A stretch of 64,000 bases of DNA from Leifsonia sp. Leaf264 (GTDB taxonomy: Bacteria > Actinomycetota > Actinomycetes > Actinomycetales > Microbacteriaceae), in the NCBI RefSeq assembly GCF_001422325.1, contig NZ_LMMR01000004.1, forward strand, positions 129,752-193,751, in the 5' to 3' direction. Of this stretch, positions 47,165 to 56,191 are shown one piece after another. A model generated the notes under the pieces. That model was given only the letters and a program-made list of their open reading frames with translations. It had not been told where the DNA came from and ran no database searches. How positions within the stretch are numbered: the first letter of the stretch is position 1; every line of letters starts with the position of its first letter. The translations under genes and the position numbers were made by a program.

Positions 47165-47797
47165 ATGGGGGTCGCAACGACGGGATCTGCCGCGTCCCGC
47201 TCGCGCTCGTTCTGGATCGACCCGCGTTTCGTCGTCGGCCTCGTCCTGGTGATCGGCTCGGTGATCGGTGTCTACGCCATCGTCTCCGCGGCCGACCGCA
47301 CGACCCTGGTCTACGTGGCGCGGGATGCCCTCGTGGCGGGCGAGGCCGTCGACGGTGACGACGTCGTAGCCACCAGTGTCAGGCTCGGAGCCGGGGCCGA
47401 CGTCTACCTGGCCGCCGACGCCCCTCCTGCCGACGGCCTCGTGATGACGAGGTCGGTCCTCGCCGGCGAGATGATCCCGGCCTCCGCCGTGTCGACGAGG
47501 GCGCGTACGGGCCTCACGAGCGTGGTGGTGGCCGTGAGCGGCCGTCTGCCCGCGAGCGTCGCCACGGGCTCCGTCGTCGATCTCTGGGCGGCGCGGGCCG
47601 CGAAGGGCGATGGCTTCGATCCACCTGTCGTGCTGGTCCCGGATGCGACAGTCGCCGTCGTGAGCGAGGCCGACGGCTTCCTCGCCGCCGGCGACGGCCG
47701 CGCCGTCGAGCTCCTCGTGCCGCGCGCCGACGTCGCCCTGGTGCTCGAGGCCATCGCAGCAGAGGACGTGCTCTCCGTCGTGCCGGCGGACGGCTGA
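47165..47797 (+). CDS. SAF domain protein (CpaB/RcpC-like)
   Basis: A 210-residue protein with one N-terminal helix (FVVGLVLVIGSVIGVYAIVSA) and an extracytoplasmic SAF domain (YVARDALVAGEAVDGDDVV, VMTRSVLAGEMIPASAV). A second beta domain with GSVVDLWAA follows, like the CpaB/RcpC proteins of Flp/Tad pili. GGGGAGG precedes ATG 47165. It is followed two bases later by a CpaE-like ATPase gene, but no TadA, TadB/C or pilin gene is present in the window. Its role outside a pilus system is unclear. Confidence 0.78.
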   Translation: MGVATTGSAASRSRSFWIDPRFVVGLVLVIGSVIGVYAIVSAADRTTLVYVARDALVAGEAVDGDDVVATSVRLGAGADVYLAADAPPADGLVMTRSVLAGEMIPASAVSTRARTGLTSVVVAVSGRLPASVATGSVVDLWAARAAKGDGFDPPVVLVPDATVAVVSEADGFLAAGDGRAVELLVPRADVALVLEAIAAEDVLSVVPADG

Positions 47798-47799
47798 GA

Positions 47800-49059
47800 A
47801 TGGCCGGCATAGCGCTGATCCTCGACAGGAGGCTGGAGGACGCGCTCCTTCCCGAGATCATCGAGCGCGGGCACGCCGTCGTGGCGCGGTCCGGGTCGGC
47901 CCGCGAACTGCTGGGCATCCTCGAGGGGCTGGAACTCGACGCCGTCGTCGCCGCGGCGACGCCGGCGTCCATCACGCGCGACCTGCTCGACGCCTGCGAT
48001 CGCCGCGGGGTACGCCTGATCGGCATCGCGGCCGACGACACGGGGAGGCGCCACGCAGCCGAGCTGGGACTCTTCGAGGTCCTCGGCGGCGATGCGCGGT
48101 GGGACGACGTCGAGAACGTCCTCGGCCACAGGGGACCCGCGCCGCTCACAGCGCCCACCCCGCTCGTCGAGCGGGGCACCTCCGGAATCATCGCCGTCTG
48201 GGGGCCGGCAGGCGCGCCGGGACGCACGACCCTGGCGGTCAACCTGGCTGCCGAGATCGCCGCGCGCGGGCGCTCGGTGCTTCTCGCCGACGTCGACCCC
48301 TACGGAGGCACCATCGCGCCGATGCTCGGCCTGCTCGACGAGGCGCCGGGGTTCGCCGCTGCCTGTCGCCTCGCCGGGGCCGACAGCCTCACCAGGTCGG
48401 AACTGGATCGCATCGGCCAGCGCCACGGCGCGCGTGAGAGCTCCTTCAGCGTGCTCACCGGCATCAGTCGTGCTGCCCGGTGGCCGGAACTCGGAGGCAG
48501 CCGAGTGACGGCCGTGCTCGAGGCCTGCAGGCACTGGGCCGACGTCGTCGTCGTCGACACCGGCTTCAGCCTGGAGTCCGACGAGGAGATCTCGAGCGAC
48601 CTGTTCGCCCCCAGGAGGAACGCCGCCACCATCGCAGCCCTCCGGGCGGCCGACCACGTCGTCGCCGTCGGTGCGGCCGACCCCGTCGGCCTCCCGCGCT
48701 TCCTCCGCGGCTACGCCGACCTCGCCGAGGCCATCGAGCCCGTCAGGGTGAGCGTGGTGATGAACAGGCTCCGTGCCAGTGCCTCCGGGGTCGGGGCGGC
48801 GGGGCACGTGCTGGCCACCCTCCGCCGGTTCGGCGGCATCGAGCAGGCGCACATGGTGCTGGACGATCGCCGAGGCGTCGACGCCGCCGTCCTGGCCGGC
48901 GGCACGCTGCGGGAGGTCTCGCGTCGATCGCCGGCGCGCCTGGCGATCGAGCGCTTCGTCGACGAGAGCGTCGCGCCGCCGGCGGCGGGACCGCGGCGCG
49001 CCAGGCGTCGGCTGGGGGCCGCATCCATCGCCGGCTCGGTCCCGGCGTCCGGAGGCTGA
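47800..49059 (+). CDS. CpaE-like MinD/ParA family ATPase with altered P-loop
   Basis: A 419-residue protein. Residues 1-110 look like a receiver-like or CpaE N-terminal domain. The MinD/ParA ATPase core starts near 128. Its P-loop reads GPAGAPGRTT at 135-144, with R142 where the catalytic lysine should be and no signature lysine ahead of it. The second motif LLADVDPYGG (161-170) and VVVVDTGF are intact. The C-terminus is Arg/Ala-rich. ATP turnover may therefore be impaired or differently supported. It is co-transcribed with the SAF gene, and a pdtaS gene follows 23 bases later. Confidence 0.78.
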   Translation: MAGIALILDRRLEDALLPEIIERGHAVVARSGSARELLGILEGLELDAVVAAATPASITRDLLDACDRRGVRLIGIAADDTGRRHAAELGLFEVLGGDARWDDVENVLGHRGPAPLTAPTPLVERGTSGIIAVWGPAGAPGRTTLAVNLAAEIAARGRSVLLADVDPYGGTIAPMLGLLDEAPGFAAACRLAGADSLTRSELDRIGQRHGARESSFSVLTGISRAARWPELGGSRVTAVLEACRHWADVVVVDTGFSLESDEEISSDLFAPRRNAATIAALRAADHVVAVGAADPVGLPRFLRGYADLAEAIEPVRVSVVMNRLRASASGVGAAGHVLATLRRFGGIEQAHMVLDDRRGVDAAVLAGGTLREVSRRSPARLAIERFVDESVAPPAAGPRRARRRLGAASIAGSVPASGG

Positions 49060-49069
49060 GGCATCCCGC

Positions 49070-49075
49070 TACGCT
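49070..49075 (+). promoter_or_regulatory. Possible -10 element TACGCT before pdtaS
   Basis: TACGCT lies seven bases before GTG 49083 in the short gap after the CpaE-like gene. It could give pdtaS its own leaderless transcript. GGGAG in the same spacer could instead act as a ribosome site. Confidence 0.35.
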
Positions 49076-49082
49076 GGGAGAC

Positions 49083-50576
49083 GTGTCGACGCTCAGTGAT
49101 CTCGTACTCGCGCAGGGGCGCGGCAGTCAGGCCGACGTCGATTGGCTGCACATGCTCGTCGCGGACGGCCAGCTGATCGCCGATCTCGCTTTCGCCGACC
49201 TCGTCGTCTGGGTCCCGACGGCATCCGGCAGCTTCGTGGCCGTCGCGCACGCGCGGCCGTCGAGCGCGGCGACCCTGTTCTATCGCGACTTCGTCGGTCA
49301 GGGAATCAGGCAGGAGTGGGTGGCACAGGTCACCGAGGCGTTCGAGACAGCACGCATCGTCGATTCGTCGACTCCGGCCTGGTACGAGGAGACACCGACC
49401 CGGGTGCGCGCAGTCCCCGTGATGCGTCGCCTGTCGCCGACGGGATCCGGCATCACCGACGAACCCATCGCCGTGCTCACCCGGCACACCAACCTGAGTG
49501 AGACGCGCACGCCGAGTCGTCAGGAGCTCACCTTCAACGAGTGCGCCAACGACCTGTCGGCGATGATCGCCTCGGGTGACTTCCCCGACCTCGGCGCTCC
49601 GACGGGGCCACGCCGCGGTGCGCCGCGCGCCTCCGACGGCCTGATCTGCCTTGACGTCGACGGCACGACGACCTTCGCCAGCCCCAATGCCCTCTCGGCC
49701 TTCAATCGCATGGGCTTTGCCGACGAGCTTGAGGGCGAGTCGCTGGCCGAGGTGACCACGCGTGTGCTCAGCGGATCGCTGGTCGCCGACGAGTCCCTGC
49801 CGCTCGTCGTGACCGGCCGGGCGCCGTGGCGCACCGACATCGAAGCGCGTGGTGTCACGGTCTCGCTGCGGGCCATCCCGATCCGCAATCGGGGCGAGCG
49901 CATCGGCGCCATCATCCTGAGTCGCGACGTCACCGAACTGCGCCACCAGGAACGCGAGCTCATCACCAAGGACGCGACGATTCGCGAGATCCACCACAGG
50001 GTGAAGAACAACCTGCAGACCGTGGCGTCGCTGCTGCGGATCCAGGCCAGGCGCACGCACTCGGACGAGGCGCGTGAGGCCCTCACGCAGGCCATGCGCC
50101 GGGTCGCGGCCATCGCCGTCGTGCACGACACCCTCTCCGAGGGCCTCGCGCAGAGCGTCGACTTCGACGCCGTGTTCGACAGGGTGCTGCTGCTCATCGC
50201 CGAGGTCGCCTCGGCGCACAACACGACAGTGCACCCCAAGTCGTCGGGAAGCTTCGGCGTGCTGCCGAGCGAGTACGCCACCCCGCTCGCGCTGGCGCTC
50301 ACCGAGTTGGTCACCAACGCCGTCGAGCACGGGCTCGCCGGTCGCGAGGGCGACGTCGAGATCATCGCCTCGCGCACCGACGACACGCTCAGCGTCAAGG
50401 TGCGCGACACGGGGTCGGGGCTTCCGGAGGGCAAGGTCGGCTCGGGCCTCGGCACGCAGATCGTGCGTACCCTCATCCAGGGCGAACTGAGCGGCACGAT
50501 CGACTGGCACACGGTCCTCGGCAGTGGCACCGAGGTCACGATCGACATCCCGCTGCGCTGGCTCACCAAGCCCTGA
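49083..50576 (+). CDS. pdtaS: Sensor histidine kinase PdtaS (HisKA_2 type)
   Basis: A 497-residue soluble kinase. It has an N-terminal GAF-like sensor (residues 1-150), a PAS-like domain at about 190-290 (LICLDVDGTTTFASPNALSAF), the phospho-acceptor motif REIHHRVKNNLQTVASLL near residue 305 and a HATPase domain with LTELVTNAVEHGL, RDTGSGLPEG and GSGLGTQIVR. PdtaS phosphorylates the RNA-binding antiterminator PdtaR in relatives. No pdtaR is in this window. It is convergent with whiB1, as Rv3220c and whiB1 are neighbours in Mycobacterium. Confidence 0.92.
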   Translation: MSTLSDLVLAQGRGSQADVDWLHMLVADGQLIADLAFADLVVWVPTASGSFVAVAHARPSSAATLFYRDFVGQGIRQEWVAQVTEAFETARIVDSSTPAWYEETPTRVRAVPVMRRLSPTGSGITDEPIAVLTRHTNLSETRTPSRQELTFNECANDLSAMIASGDFPDLGAPTGPRRGAPRASDGLICLDVDGTTTFASPNALSAFNRMGFADELEGESLAEVTTRVLSGSLVADESLPLVVTGRAPWRTDIEARGVTVSLRAIPIRNRGERIGAIILSRDVTELRHQERELITKDATIREIHHRVKNNLQTVASLLRIQARRTHSDEAREALTQAMRRVAAIAVVHDTLSEGLAQSVDFDAVFDRVLLLIAEVASAHNTTVHPKSSGSFGVLPSEYATPLALALTELVTNAVEHGLAGREGDVEIIASRTDDTLSVKVRDTGSGLPEGKVGSGLGTQIVRTLIQGELSGTIDWHTVLGSGTEVTIDIPLRWLTKP

Positions 50577-50588
50577 CCGTCGACAGCA

Positions 50589-50617
50589 GAACGCGCCCTC
50601 GAGATGAGGGCGCGTTC
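50589..50617. terminator. Bidirectional terminator between pdtaS and whiB1
   Basis: GAACGCGCCCTC (50589-50600) and GAGGGCGCGTTC (50606-50617) form a perfect 12-base stem with a GAGAT loop, 12 bases after the pdtaS stop and 22 before the whiB1 stop. Confidence 0.75.
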
Positions 50618-50638
50618 AGGTCGTGCTGGGGGAGTGGG

Positions 50639-50887
50639 CTACGAAGCGCGGCGAGCGCGGGCTGCACGGCGCTTGAGGGCGCGGCGCTCGTCTTCGCTGA
50701 GGCCTCCCCAGACACCCGAGTCCTGGCCGGTCTCGAGGGCGTACTGCAGGCAGATCTCGGTGACGTTGCACCGCGAGCAGACGACCTTGGCCTTCTCGAT
50801 CTGGTCGACTGCGGGCCCGGTGTTCCCGACGGGGAAGAAGAGTTCGGGGTCTGCAGTGAGGCAGGCGGCCTTGTCGCGCCAATCCAT
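50639..50887 (-). CDS. whiB1: WhiB-family regulator WhiB1
   Basis: An 82-residue 4Fe-4S transcription factor; WhiB1 is NO-sensitive and essential in Mycobacterium. Cluster cysteines are C9, C37, C40 and C46. The GVWGGLSEDERR turn is followed by the basic tail ALKRRAARARRAS. AAGGAG lies eight bases before ATG 50887. A likely promoter is TTGACC (50951-50956) and TTAGGC (50928-50933), 17 bases apart on the minus strand, giving a leader of about 35 bases. Confidence 0.95.
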   Translation of the reverse strand: MDWRDKAACLTADPELFFPVGNTGPAVDQIEKAKVVCSRCNVTEICLQYALETGQDSGVWGGLSEDERRALKRRAARARRAS

Positions 50888-50927
50888 GGGGGTGCTCCTT
50901 TGTATTGCGGGGGTGCATGGCCGTATG

Positions 50928-51014
50928 GCCTAAGAATGCAACGGGGTGACGGTCAAGTTGCAGGAAGTAAACTCAGGAGTGAACAGCTCACGACCCTGTG
51001 AGCAAAACTTGACC
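50928..51014. promoter_or_regulatory. whiB1 promoter region with nested inverted repeats
   Basis: Besides the minus-strand -35/-10 pair, this region holds GGTCAAGTT (50951-50959) facing AACTTGACC (51006-51014). Inside them lies GCTCAC-N6-GTGAGC (50986-51003). GTGA-N5-TCAC (50979-50991) resembles a CRP half-site pair but with spacing 5 instead of 6. The outer repeats overlap the -35 TTGACC, so they could be operator arms. Confidence 0.45.
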
Positions 51015-51071
51015 TCGAATATGGTCGCATAGTAAAAGAATCGGATCAATAGTTTTGAATGGGATAACCCT

Positions 51072-51524
51072 GTGAATGCACGTCCTGTTCGGGGGTCAGG
51101 AGACGGCGATGAGCCCAGCGTTCCGGCACGGAACAGTGCCCTGATCGCGGTTCTCCGTGTGCTGCTGTTCGCCGAGGCGGCCCTCGTGATCGGCGTCGCC
51201 GTGTGGTTCCTGATCGAGCTGCTGACAGCGGAGCCCGCCTCCATCACGAGTGCCATCGCCATCTTCGTGATCGTGGTGATCGCGGCGATCTTCGTGACGG
51301 CCATCGCCATCGGCGCACTGCGCGACAGGCCGTGGATCCGGGGTGCGTCGGTCACCTGGCAGATCGTGCAGATCGCCGTTGCCGTCGGATGCTTCCAGGG
51401 GCTGTACGCGCGGCCCGACGTCGGCTGGGCGCTCCTGCTGCCGTCGCTGGCTGTCATCGTGCTGCTGCTCGTCCCGGGGGTCAGGGTCGCGTTCACGCAC
51501 GAACTGGAGCGGCCGGCCTACTGA
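51072..51524 (+). CDS. Small multi-pass membrane protein
   Basis: A 150-residue protein with a charged N-terminus and four helices: [58 protein letters not shown] and [19 protein letters not shown]. No family recognised with certainty. Similar four-helix proteins lie between whiB1 and bcp-type genes in related genomes. It starts at GTG 51072, with TAGTTT 16 bases upstream as a possible -10 and no ribosome site. Confidence 0.65.
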   Translation: MNARPVRGSGDGDEPSVPARNSALIAVLRVLLFAEAALVIGVAVWFLIELLTAEPASITSAIAIFVIVVIAAIFVTAIAIGALRDRPWIRGASVTWQIVQIAVAVGCFQGLYARPDVGWALLLPSLAVIVLLLVPGVRVAFTHELERPAY

Positions 51525-51566
51525 GGCGCGCCGGCTGAAGCGGCCGGCCGCAGCCGCTGGCCGAGA

Positions 51567-51989
51567 CTACTTCACCGGGACCGTGATGCTCGCGTCGAGC
51601 ACGTGCACGATGAGCGGCTTCGTCGTGGTGGTCTTCACCGGGGTCCAGAACACCGTGGTGTGAGGCACGAGGTCCATGGTGCACGGCTGGTCGGGGAGGT
51701 CGGCAACGGTGACCTTCACCTCGTTGCCCTCATCCGCCGGCTTCACGACCGAGATGTCGGTGCCGACGTACGGGCAGGTGGAGCTGCCCCACAGCACGAC
51801 GGCGAGTTGGCCTCCGTCGTTCAGGTAGAACGCCTGGGGCGTGCCGTCGGTGTCCTCAGGAATCGCCCCGGACGTCGTGATGTCGTCGGGGACCCCCGCG
51901 AAATCCTCGACGGCGACTCCGCTCGGAGTGCATCCTGTGAGCAGGAGCAGCAGGGCCACGCCGACAGCGGCGGTGACGAGTCGTTTCAT
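51567..51989 (-). CDS. Small lipoprotein of unknown function
   Basis: A 140-residue lipoprotein with signal MKRLVTAAVGVALLLLLTG and the lipobox cysteine at C20. The mature part has EDFAGVPDDITTSG, YLNDGGQLAVVLWGSSTCPYV and VPHTTVFWTPVK. Two cysteines (in STCPYV and DQPCTM) could form a disulfide. I do not recognise the family. ATG 51989 has CGGAG upstream. The longer frame to 52025 would place a charged stretch before the signal. Confidence 0.75.
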   Translation of the reverse strand: MKRLVTAAVGVALLLLLTGCTPSGVAVEDFAGVPDDITTSGAIPEDTDGTPQAFYLNDGGQLAVVLWGSSTCPYVGTDISVVKPADEGNEVKVTVADLPDQPCTMDLVPHTTVFWTPVKTTTTKPLIVHVLDASITVPVK

Positions 51990-52120
51990 ATCGGGTGTCT
52001 CCGATTCCCAGCGGCGATCGAACATGCCTGTCGAGGCCGGGGCATCAGCGCGGCCGACCGTTCCCCAGCGTAGCGAAGCACCGCCCTCCGATGTCGGAGA
52101 TCTGCACCATGGGTTGGACG

Positions 52121-52600
52121 TCAGGCGTCGATGCCGAGCTTCTTCCGCAGCATCGAGATGTGACCTGTCGCCTTGACGTTGTACAGCGCATGGCTGATGA
52201 CGCCGTCCTCGTCGATCACGAAGGTCGAACGCAGGGTGCCGGTGACGATGCGACCGTAGGAGTTCTTCTCGCCCCAGGCGCCGTAGGCCGTGTGCACGGC
52301 GAGATCCTCATCCGAGAGCAGGGGGAAGGAGATGGAGTCCTCCTCCTGGAACCGCTTCAGCTTCGCGACGGCATCCTTCGAGATGCCGAGCACCTGGTAT
52401 CCGGCGCCGGCCAGCGACGCGAGGTTGTCGCGGAAGTCGCACGCCTGGGTGGTGCATCCGGGAGTCATCGCCTCGGGGTAGAAGTACACGATGACGCGGC
52501 GACCCGCGTAGTCGGCGAGGGAGACGGCCCGGCCGTCCTGGTCGAGAAGGGTGAAGGCGGGCGCGGTGTCGCCGGTCTGCAGGCGGAACGGTTCGGTCAT
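52121..52600 (-). CDS. bcp: Thioredoxin-dependent thiol peroxidase (BCP/PrxQ)
   Basis: Reduces peroxides in the cytoplasm using thioredoxin. The 159-residue peroxiredoxin has the active site YPEAMTPGCTTQACDF with peroxidatic C49 and resolving C54, five apart as in the PrxQ group. APAFTLLDQDG near the start and STFVIDEDGVI near the end complete the fold. ATG 52600 follows GGATGGAGGG. Its position near sigH/rshA fits an oxidative-stress neighbourhood, though no SigH promoter was identified. Confidence 0.93.
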   Translation of the reverse strand: MTEPFRLQTGDTAPAFTLLDQDGRAVSLADYAGRRVIVYFYPEAMTPGCTTQACDFRDNLASLAGAGYQVLGISKDAVAKLKRFQEEDSISFPLLSDEDLAVHTAYGAWGEKNSYGRIVTGTLRSTFVIDEDGVISHALYNVKATGHISMLRKKLGIDA

Positions 52601-52630
52601 CCCTCCATCCTCCCGCACGGGAGCGACGGG

Positions 52631-53683
52631 TCAGAACGTCGGCCGCTCCGAGAACGTCGTGAGCAGGCGCTGCAGGGAGTCCAGGCGCGCGACGCCGGTC
52701 TCGCCCAGCTCCCCGGCGGCGACGGCCTCGTTGATGGCGCAGTCCGGCGCGTCGGGCAGGTGGGTGCATCCGCGCGGGCAGCGCTGGGCGATGGCATCGA
52801 GGTCGGTGAAGGACTTGAGGATGTTCGCCGTGTCGACGTGCCCCAGCCCGAAGGAGCGCACGCCGGGGGTGTCGATCGCCCAGCCGCGTCCCGCCGGGAC
52901 ATCGATGCGCAGCGACACCGTCGACGAGGAGGTGTGCCTGCCCCGTCCGGTGACCGTGTTCACGACGCCGGTCGCACGATTCGCATCCGGGACCAGCGCG
53001 TTGACCAGGGTCGACTTGCCGACGCCGGAATGCCCGACGAACACGGTCTCGTGGCCGACGAGCTGCTCGGTGATGATGTCGAGCGGGATGTCGTCACTGC
53101 GGCTCGTGAAGACCGTGAGGCCGAGCCCGGCGAAGTTCGCGAGGAATTCGGACGGGTCGGCCAGGTCGGTCTTCGTGACCACCAGCATCGGTCGGATGCC
53201 GGCGTCGTAGGCGGCGACCAGGTAGCGGTCCACGAGGCGCACGCGCGGCTCGGGATTGGCGGCCGCCACGACGATCAGCATCTGGTCGGCGTTGGCGACG
53301 ACGACGCGCTCGATGGCGTCGGTGTCGTCGGCGCTGCGCCGGAGGAGCGTGGTGCGGGGCTGGATGCGCACGATGCGGGCGAGGGTGCCGTCGTCGCCGG
53401 TGGAGTCGCCGACGATGTCGACGCGGTCGCCGTTGACGACGGGCTGCTTCCTGAGCTCCCTGGCGCGCGCCGCCGTAACCTCGTGCTCGGAGTCGAGGTT
53501 CTCGTCGACGAGCACGGTGTAGCGCCCGCGATCGACGCCGAGAACGCGCGCGGTTATGGCCTGCTTGTACGCGGGTCTGGTCTTCGTACGCGGACGGTTG
53601 CCCTTGGGATTCGGACGGACCCTGATGTCGGCCTCGTCGAACTCGGGCTCGTCATCGTCCTCGTCGGTCTCCCACCAGCTCAT
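52631..53683 (-). CDS. rsgA: Ribosome small subunit-dependent GTPase A
   Basis: Assists late 30S maturation. The 350 residues comprise an acidic N-terminus, an OB-fold (about 42-115, [14 protein letters not shown]) and a circularly permuted GTPase with G4 VTKTDLAD ahead of G1 [24 protein letters not shown] and a C-terminal zinc region [16 protein letters not shown] follow. ATG 53683 overlaps the aroA stop by four bases. The aroA-rsgA pairing matches Rv3227-Rv3228. Confidence 0.94.
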   Translation of the reverse strand: MSWWETDEDDDEPEFDEADIRVRPNPKGNRPRTKTRPAYKQAITARVLGVDRGRYTVLVDENLDSEHEVTAARARELRKQPVVNGDRVDIVGDSTGDDGTLARIVRIQPRTTLLRRSADDTDAIERVVVANADQMLIVVAAANPEPRVRLVDRYLVAAYDAGIRPMLVVTKTDLADPSEFLANFAGLGLTVFTSRSDDIPLDIITEQLVGHETVFVGHSGVGKSTLVNALVPDANRATGVVNTVTGRGRHTSSSTVSLRIDVPAGRGWAIDTPGVRSFGLGHVDTANILKSFTDLDAIAQRCPRGCTHLPDAPDCAINEAVAAGELGETGVARLDSLQRLLTTFSERPTF

Positions 53684-55113
53684 GCCGACGAACCGGTTCC
53701 GAGCTCGGGGAGGTCGATGACGCCGTCGGTGCGCACCGAGGAGGTGCCGACCTCGCCGGCCCCGTTTCCGAGCATGGCGTGCCAGAGCTGCGGGAACTGG
53801 GGGAGGGTCTTGGCCGTGGTGGCGATGTCGTGGATCTCGACTCCGGGTACGGCGAGGCCGATGATGGCGCCCGTGGTCGCCATCCTGTGGTCGGCGTAGC
53901 TCTTCCAGACGCCGCCGTGCAGCGGAGCGGGCTCGATGCGCAGGCCGTCCTCGAGCTCGGTGACGCGTCCGCCGAGTCCGTTGATCTCGGCGGCCAGGGC
54001 GGCGAGACGATCGGTCTCGTGATGCCGGATGTGGCCGATCCCCGTGAATTCGCTCGGTCCGTCGGCGAGGGCGGCGAGGGCGACCAGGTTCGGAACGAGC
54101 TCGCCTCCGGTGGAGAGGTCGAGGGTGACGCCCCGGATGCCGTCCCCACCGGTGACGGTGACGCTGTCGCCGTCGCGTTCGACCGTCGCGCCGAACAGGG
54201 GGAGGAGATCGAGCAGGTCGTCGCCGACCTGCGTAGTCTCGGCCGGCCAGCCGGGGATCGTCACGCTGCCCCCGGTGACGAGGGCCGCGGCGAGGAACGG
54301 GGCGGCGTTGGAGAGGTCGGGCTCGATGGCGACATCCGCTGCGGCGATGGTGCCCGGCGAGACGATCCAGTGCCCGGTCTCGGGCTGCTGCACCTCGACA
54401 CCACGCTGAGCCAGGGTGGCGATGGTCATCTCGATGTGCGGCTGGCTCGGCAGGCGCTCGCCGTCGTGCAGCAGGTCGAGCCCGTCGTCGAACCGCGCGG
54501 CCGCGAGCAGCAGGCCGGAGACGAACTGGCTGGTGAGGGTGGCATCGATGGTGATGGCGCCGCCCCTGACGGCGCCGGTGCCGTGGACCGTGAACGGGAG
54601 GGCGGCGCGGGCGTCGTCGTTGATGTCGACGCCGAGGTCGCGGAGCGAGGAGATCGTGGTGGCCATCGGTCGCCGGCGGGCCCCCTCGTCGCCGTCGAAG
54701 GTCGTCGGCCCGAGCGCGAGTCCCGCGACGGGCGGCAGGAAGCGCATGACGGTCCCGGCCAGTCCGCAGTCGATCGTCGTCGATCCCGTCAGCTCGTCTG
54801 CGGGGGAGATCACCAGGTCCGGCCCGAAGTCTCCGGTGCCGGCCACCTCCTCGATGCCCACGCCGAGCGAACGCAGGGCCTCGATCATCAGCGCCGTGTC
54901 GCGCGAGTGCAAGGGGGCGCGCAGTCGCGACGGGGCATCAGCCAGTGCGGACAGCACCAACTCGCGATTGGTGAGGGATTTCGAGCCGGGGAGGGCGACG
55001 ACGGCGCGCACGCCGGAGGCGGCCACGGGGGCGGCCCAGAGCACGTCGGGGTCGTCGGGGCTTTCATCGCCGTAGGGATTGAAGTCCGGTGCGGAATATC
55101 GCGAGATGAGCAT
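53680..55113 (-). CDS. aroA: 3-phosphoshikimate 1-carboxyvinyltransferase (EPSP synthase)
   Basis: Sixth step of the shikimate pathway. The 477-residue protein is longer than typical because of about 35 N-terminal residues ([20 protein letters not shown]). Signatures: [61 protein letters not shown] and [21 protein letters not shown] lies eight bases before ATG 55113 without a ribosome site. It is divergent from sigH and coupled to rsgA. Confidence 0.95.
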   Translation of the reverse strand: MLISRYSAPDFNPYGDESPDDPDVLWAAPVAASGVRAVVALPGSKSLTNRELVLSALADAPSRLRAPLHSRDTALMIEALRSLGVGIEEVAGTGDFGPDLVISPADELTGSTTIDCGLAGTVMRFLPPVAGLALGPTTFDGDEGARRRPMATTISSLRDLGVDINDDARAALPFTVHGTGAVRGGAITIDATLTSQFVSGLLLAAARFDDGLDLLHDGERLPSQPHIEMTIATLAQRGVEVQQPETGHWIVSPGTIAAADVAIEPDLSNAAPFLAAALVTGGSVTIPGWPAETTQVGDDLLDLLPLFGATVERDGDSVTVTGGDGIRGVTLDLSTGGELVPNLVALAALADGPSEFTGIGHIRHHETDRLAALAAEINGLGGRVTELEDGLRIEPAPLHGGVWKSYADHRMATTGAIIGLAVPGVEIHDIATTAKTLPQFPQLWHAMLGNGAGEVGTSSVRTDGVIDLPELGTGSSA

Positions 55114-55121
55114 CGGTTATC

Positions 55122-55127
55122 ACGATA
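55122..55127 (-). promoter_or_regulatory. Predicted -10 element TATCGT for aroA
   Basis: TATCGT on the minus strand lies eight bases before ATG 55113. An overlapping GATAAC is closer. Either implies a very short or absent leader. Confidence 0.4.
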
Positions 55128-55240
55128 GTCGGTGCAGAAACGACGGATGGAGGCAACAGTGAGTGTGACAGGCGTGCTCGAGCGCGATTCGGCGTCAGCC
55201 GCATCCGTCTCCCCGTCGGTGCTCATCGAGCCCCTGCATC

Positions 55241-55246
55241 TAGGAT
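55241..55246 (+). promoter_or_regulatory. Possible -10 element TAGGAT for sigH
   Basis: TAGGAT lies eight bases before ATG 55255. GGATGG in the same place could instead be a weak ribosome site, so a longer transcript remains possible. No GGAAT/GTT-type SigH promoter is obvious. Confidence 0.35.
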
Positions 55247-55254
55247 GGCCGGTG

Positions 55255-55869
55255 ATGAATCCGGAACCAGTCGAGGAATCCGAGCCCGCTCTCGGAACAC
55301 TGTTCGAGCAGCAGGCCCTGCCGTTCATGGACCAGCTGTACGCAGCTGCCATGCGCATGACCAAGAACCCCGCGGACGCCGCGGACCTCGTTCAGGAGAC
55401 CTTCGTGAAGGCGTTCGCAGCCTTCACGCAGTTCGAGCAGGGCACCAACCTCAAGGCGTGGCTCTACCGGATCCTCACGAACACGTTCATCAACACCTAC
55501 CGCAAGAAGCAGCGCGAGCCCTACCAGGGCACGATCGACGAGCTCGAGGACTGGCAGCTGGGCGGTGCCGTCTCGACGACGGCGATGTCGAGCCGTTCGG
55601 CCGAGGCCGAGGCGATCGACCACCTGCCGGACAGCGCTGTGAAGGATGCCCTGCAGGCGATCCCCGAGGACTTCAGGCTGGCGGTGTACCTCGCCGACGT
55701 CGAGGGCTTCGCCTACCAGGAGATCGCCGACATCATGAAAACCCCGATCGGCACAGTGATGAGCCGCCTGCACCGTGGCAGGCGAATGCTTCGCGAGTCA
55801 CTGGCCGAGTACGCGGCGGAGCAGGGCATCGGCACGACGCCCCCCGCCCAGACCAGGAGCAGCAGATGA
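55255..55869 (+). CDS. sigH: ECF RNA polymerase sigma factor SigH/SigR
   Basis: Controls the thiol-oxidative stress response. The 204 residues have region 2 ([20 protein letters not shown] with [21 protein letters not shown] and [17 protein letters not shown]) and region 4 ([40 protein letters not shown]). The TYRKKQREP segment is typical of the SigR/SigH group. ATG 55255 fits family length. An in-frame GTG 41 codons upstream would add a non-conserved extension. ATGA overlap couples it to the anti-sigma gene. Confidence 0.93.
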   Translation: MNPEPVEESEPALGTLFEQQALPFMDQLYAAAMRMTKNPADAADLVQETFVKAFAAFTQFEQGTNLKAWLYRILTNTFINTYRKKQREPYQGTIDELEDWQLGGAVSTTAMSSRSAEAEAIDHLPDSAVKDALQAIPEDFRLAVYLADVEGFAYQEIADIMKTPIGTVMSRLHRGRRMLRESLAEYAAEQGIGTTPPAQTRSSR

Positions 55870-56108
55870 CCGACTGTGGATGCGACAAGGCCAAGGCCGA
55901 ACTCGAGGAGTACCTGCACAACGAACTGTGCAGCTCCGACGCTCAGGACATCCGGGACCACCTGGCGAACTGCCCCGACTGCACGTCGGAGCACCATGTG
56001 GGTCGAGTGCTGACCGAGGCCGTGCAGCGTGCCTGCAAGGAGGCGGCTCCCGAGGAGCTCCGCGCCCAGGTCCTGGCCAGCCTGCGCTCGCTGCAGGCGT
56101 CGCACTGA
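55866..56108 (+). CDS. rshA: Mycothiol-system zinc anti-sigma factor RshA/RsrA
   Basis: An 80-residue redox-sensitive anti-sigma factor that binds SigH and releases it on disulfide formation. The ZAS motif is H32-x3-C36-x2-C39 in DHLANCPDC, with further cysteines C4, C6 and C22. It starts inside the sigH stop (ATGA at 55866), so the two proteins are made in a fixed ratio. The frame runs in phase with no gap to 56108. Confidence 0.93.
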   Translation: MTDCGCDKAKAELEEYLHNELCSSDAQDIRDHLANCPDCTSEHHVGRVLTEAVQRACKEAAPEELRAQVLASLRSLQASH

Positions 56109-56168
56109 CCTCTCGGCTCGGCCTGCCTTCGGTGGGCCGCCTCCCCGAGGTCCTTTTGTCACAGAGAA

Positions 56169-56183
56169 GCTAACTCGGTTAGC
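56169..56183. promoter_or_regulatory. Palindromic operator candidate before the MMPL transporter gene
   Basis: GCTAACTCGGTTAGC is a perfect six-base inverted repeat around TCG. It overlaps the -10 TAGCAT (56180-56185), so a repressor bound here would block initiation. TetR-type repressors commonly control MMPL transporters, but no such gene is within the window. Confidence 0.55.
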
Positions 56184-56185
56184 AT
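56180..56185 (+). promoter_or_regulatory. Predicted -10 element TAGCAT, leaderless
   Basis: TAGCAT lies six bases before GTG 56192 and no ribosome site is present. Confidence 0.5.
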
Positions 56186-56191
56186 TGGCGG

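Noticed and set aside
51539-51558. GC-rich palindromic stretch after the small membrane protein gene, possible terminator
   Set aside because: The stem is only six bases, and GCCGGC-type palindromes are expected by chance at this GC content.
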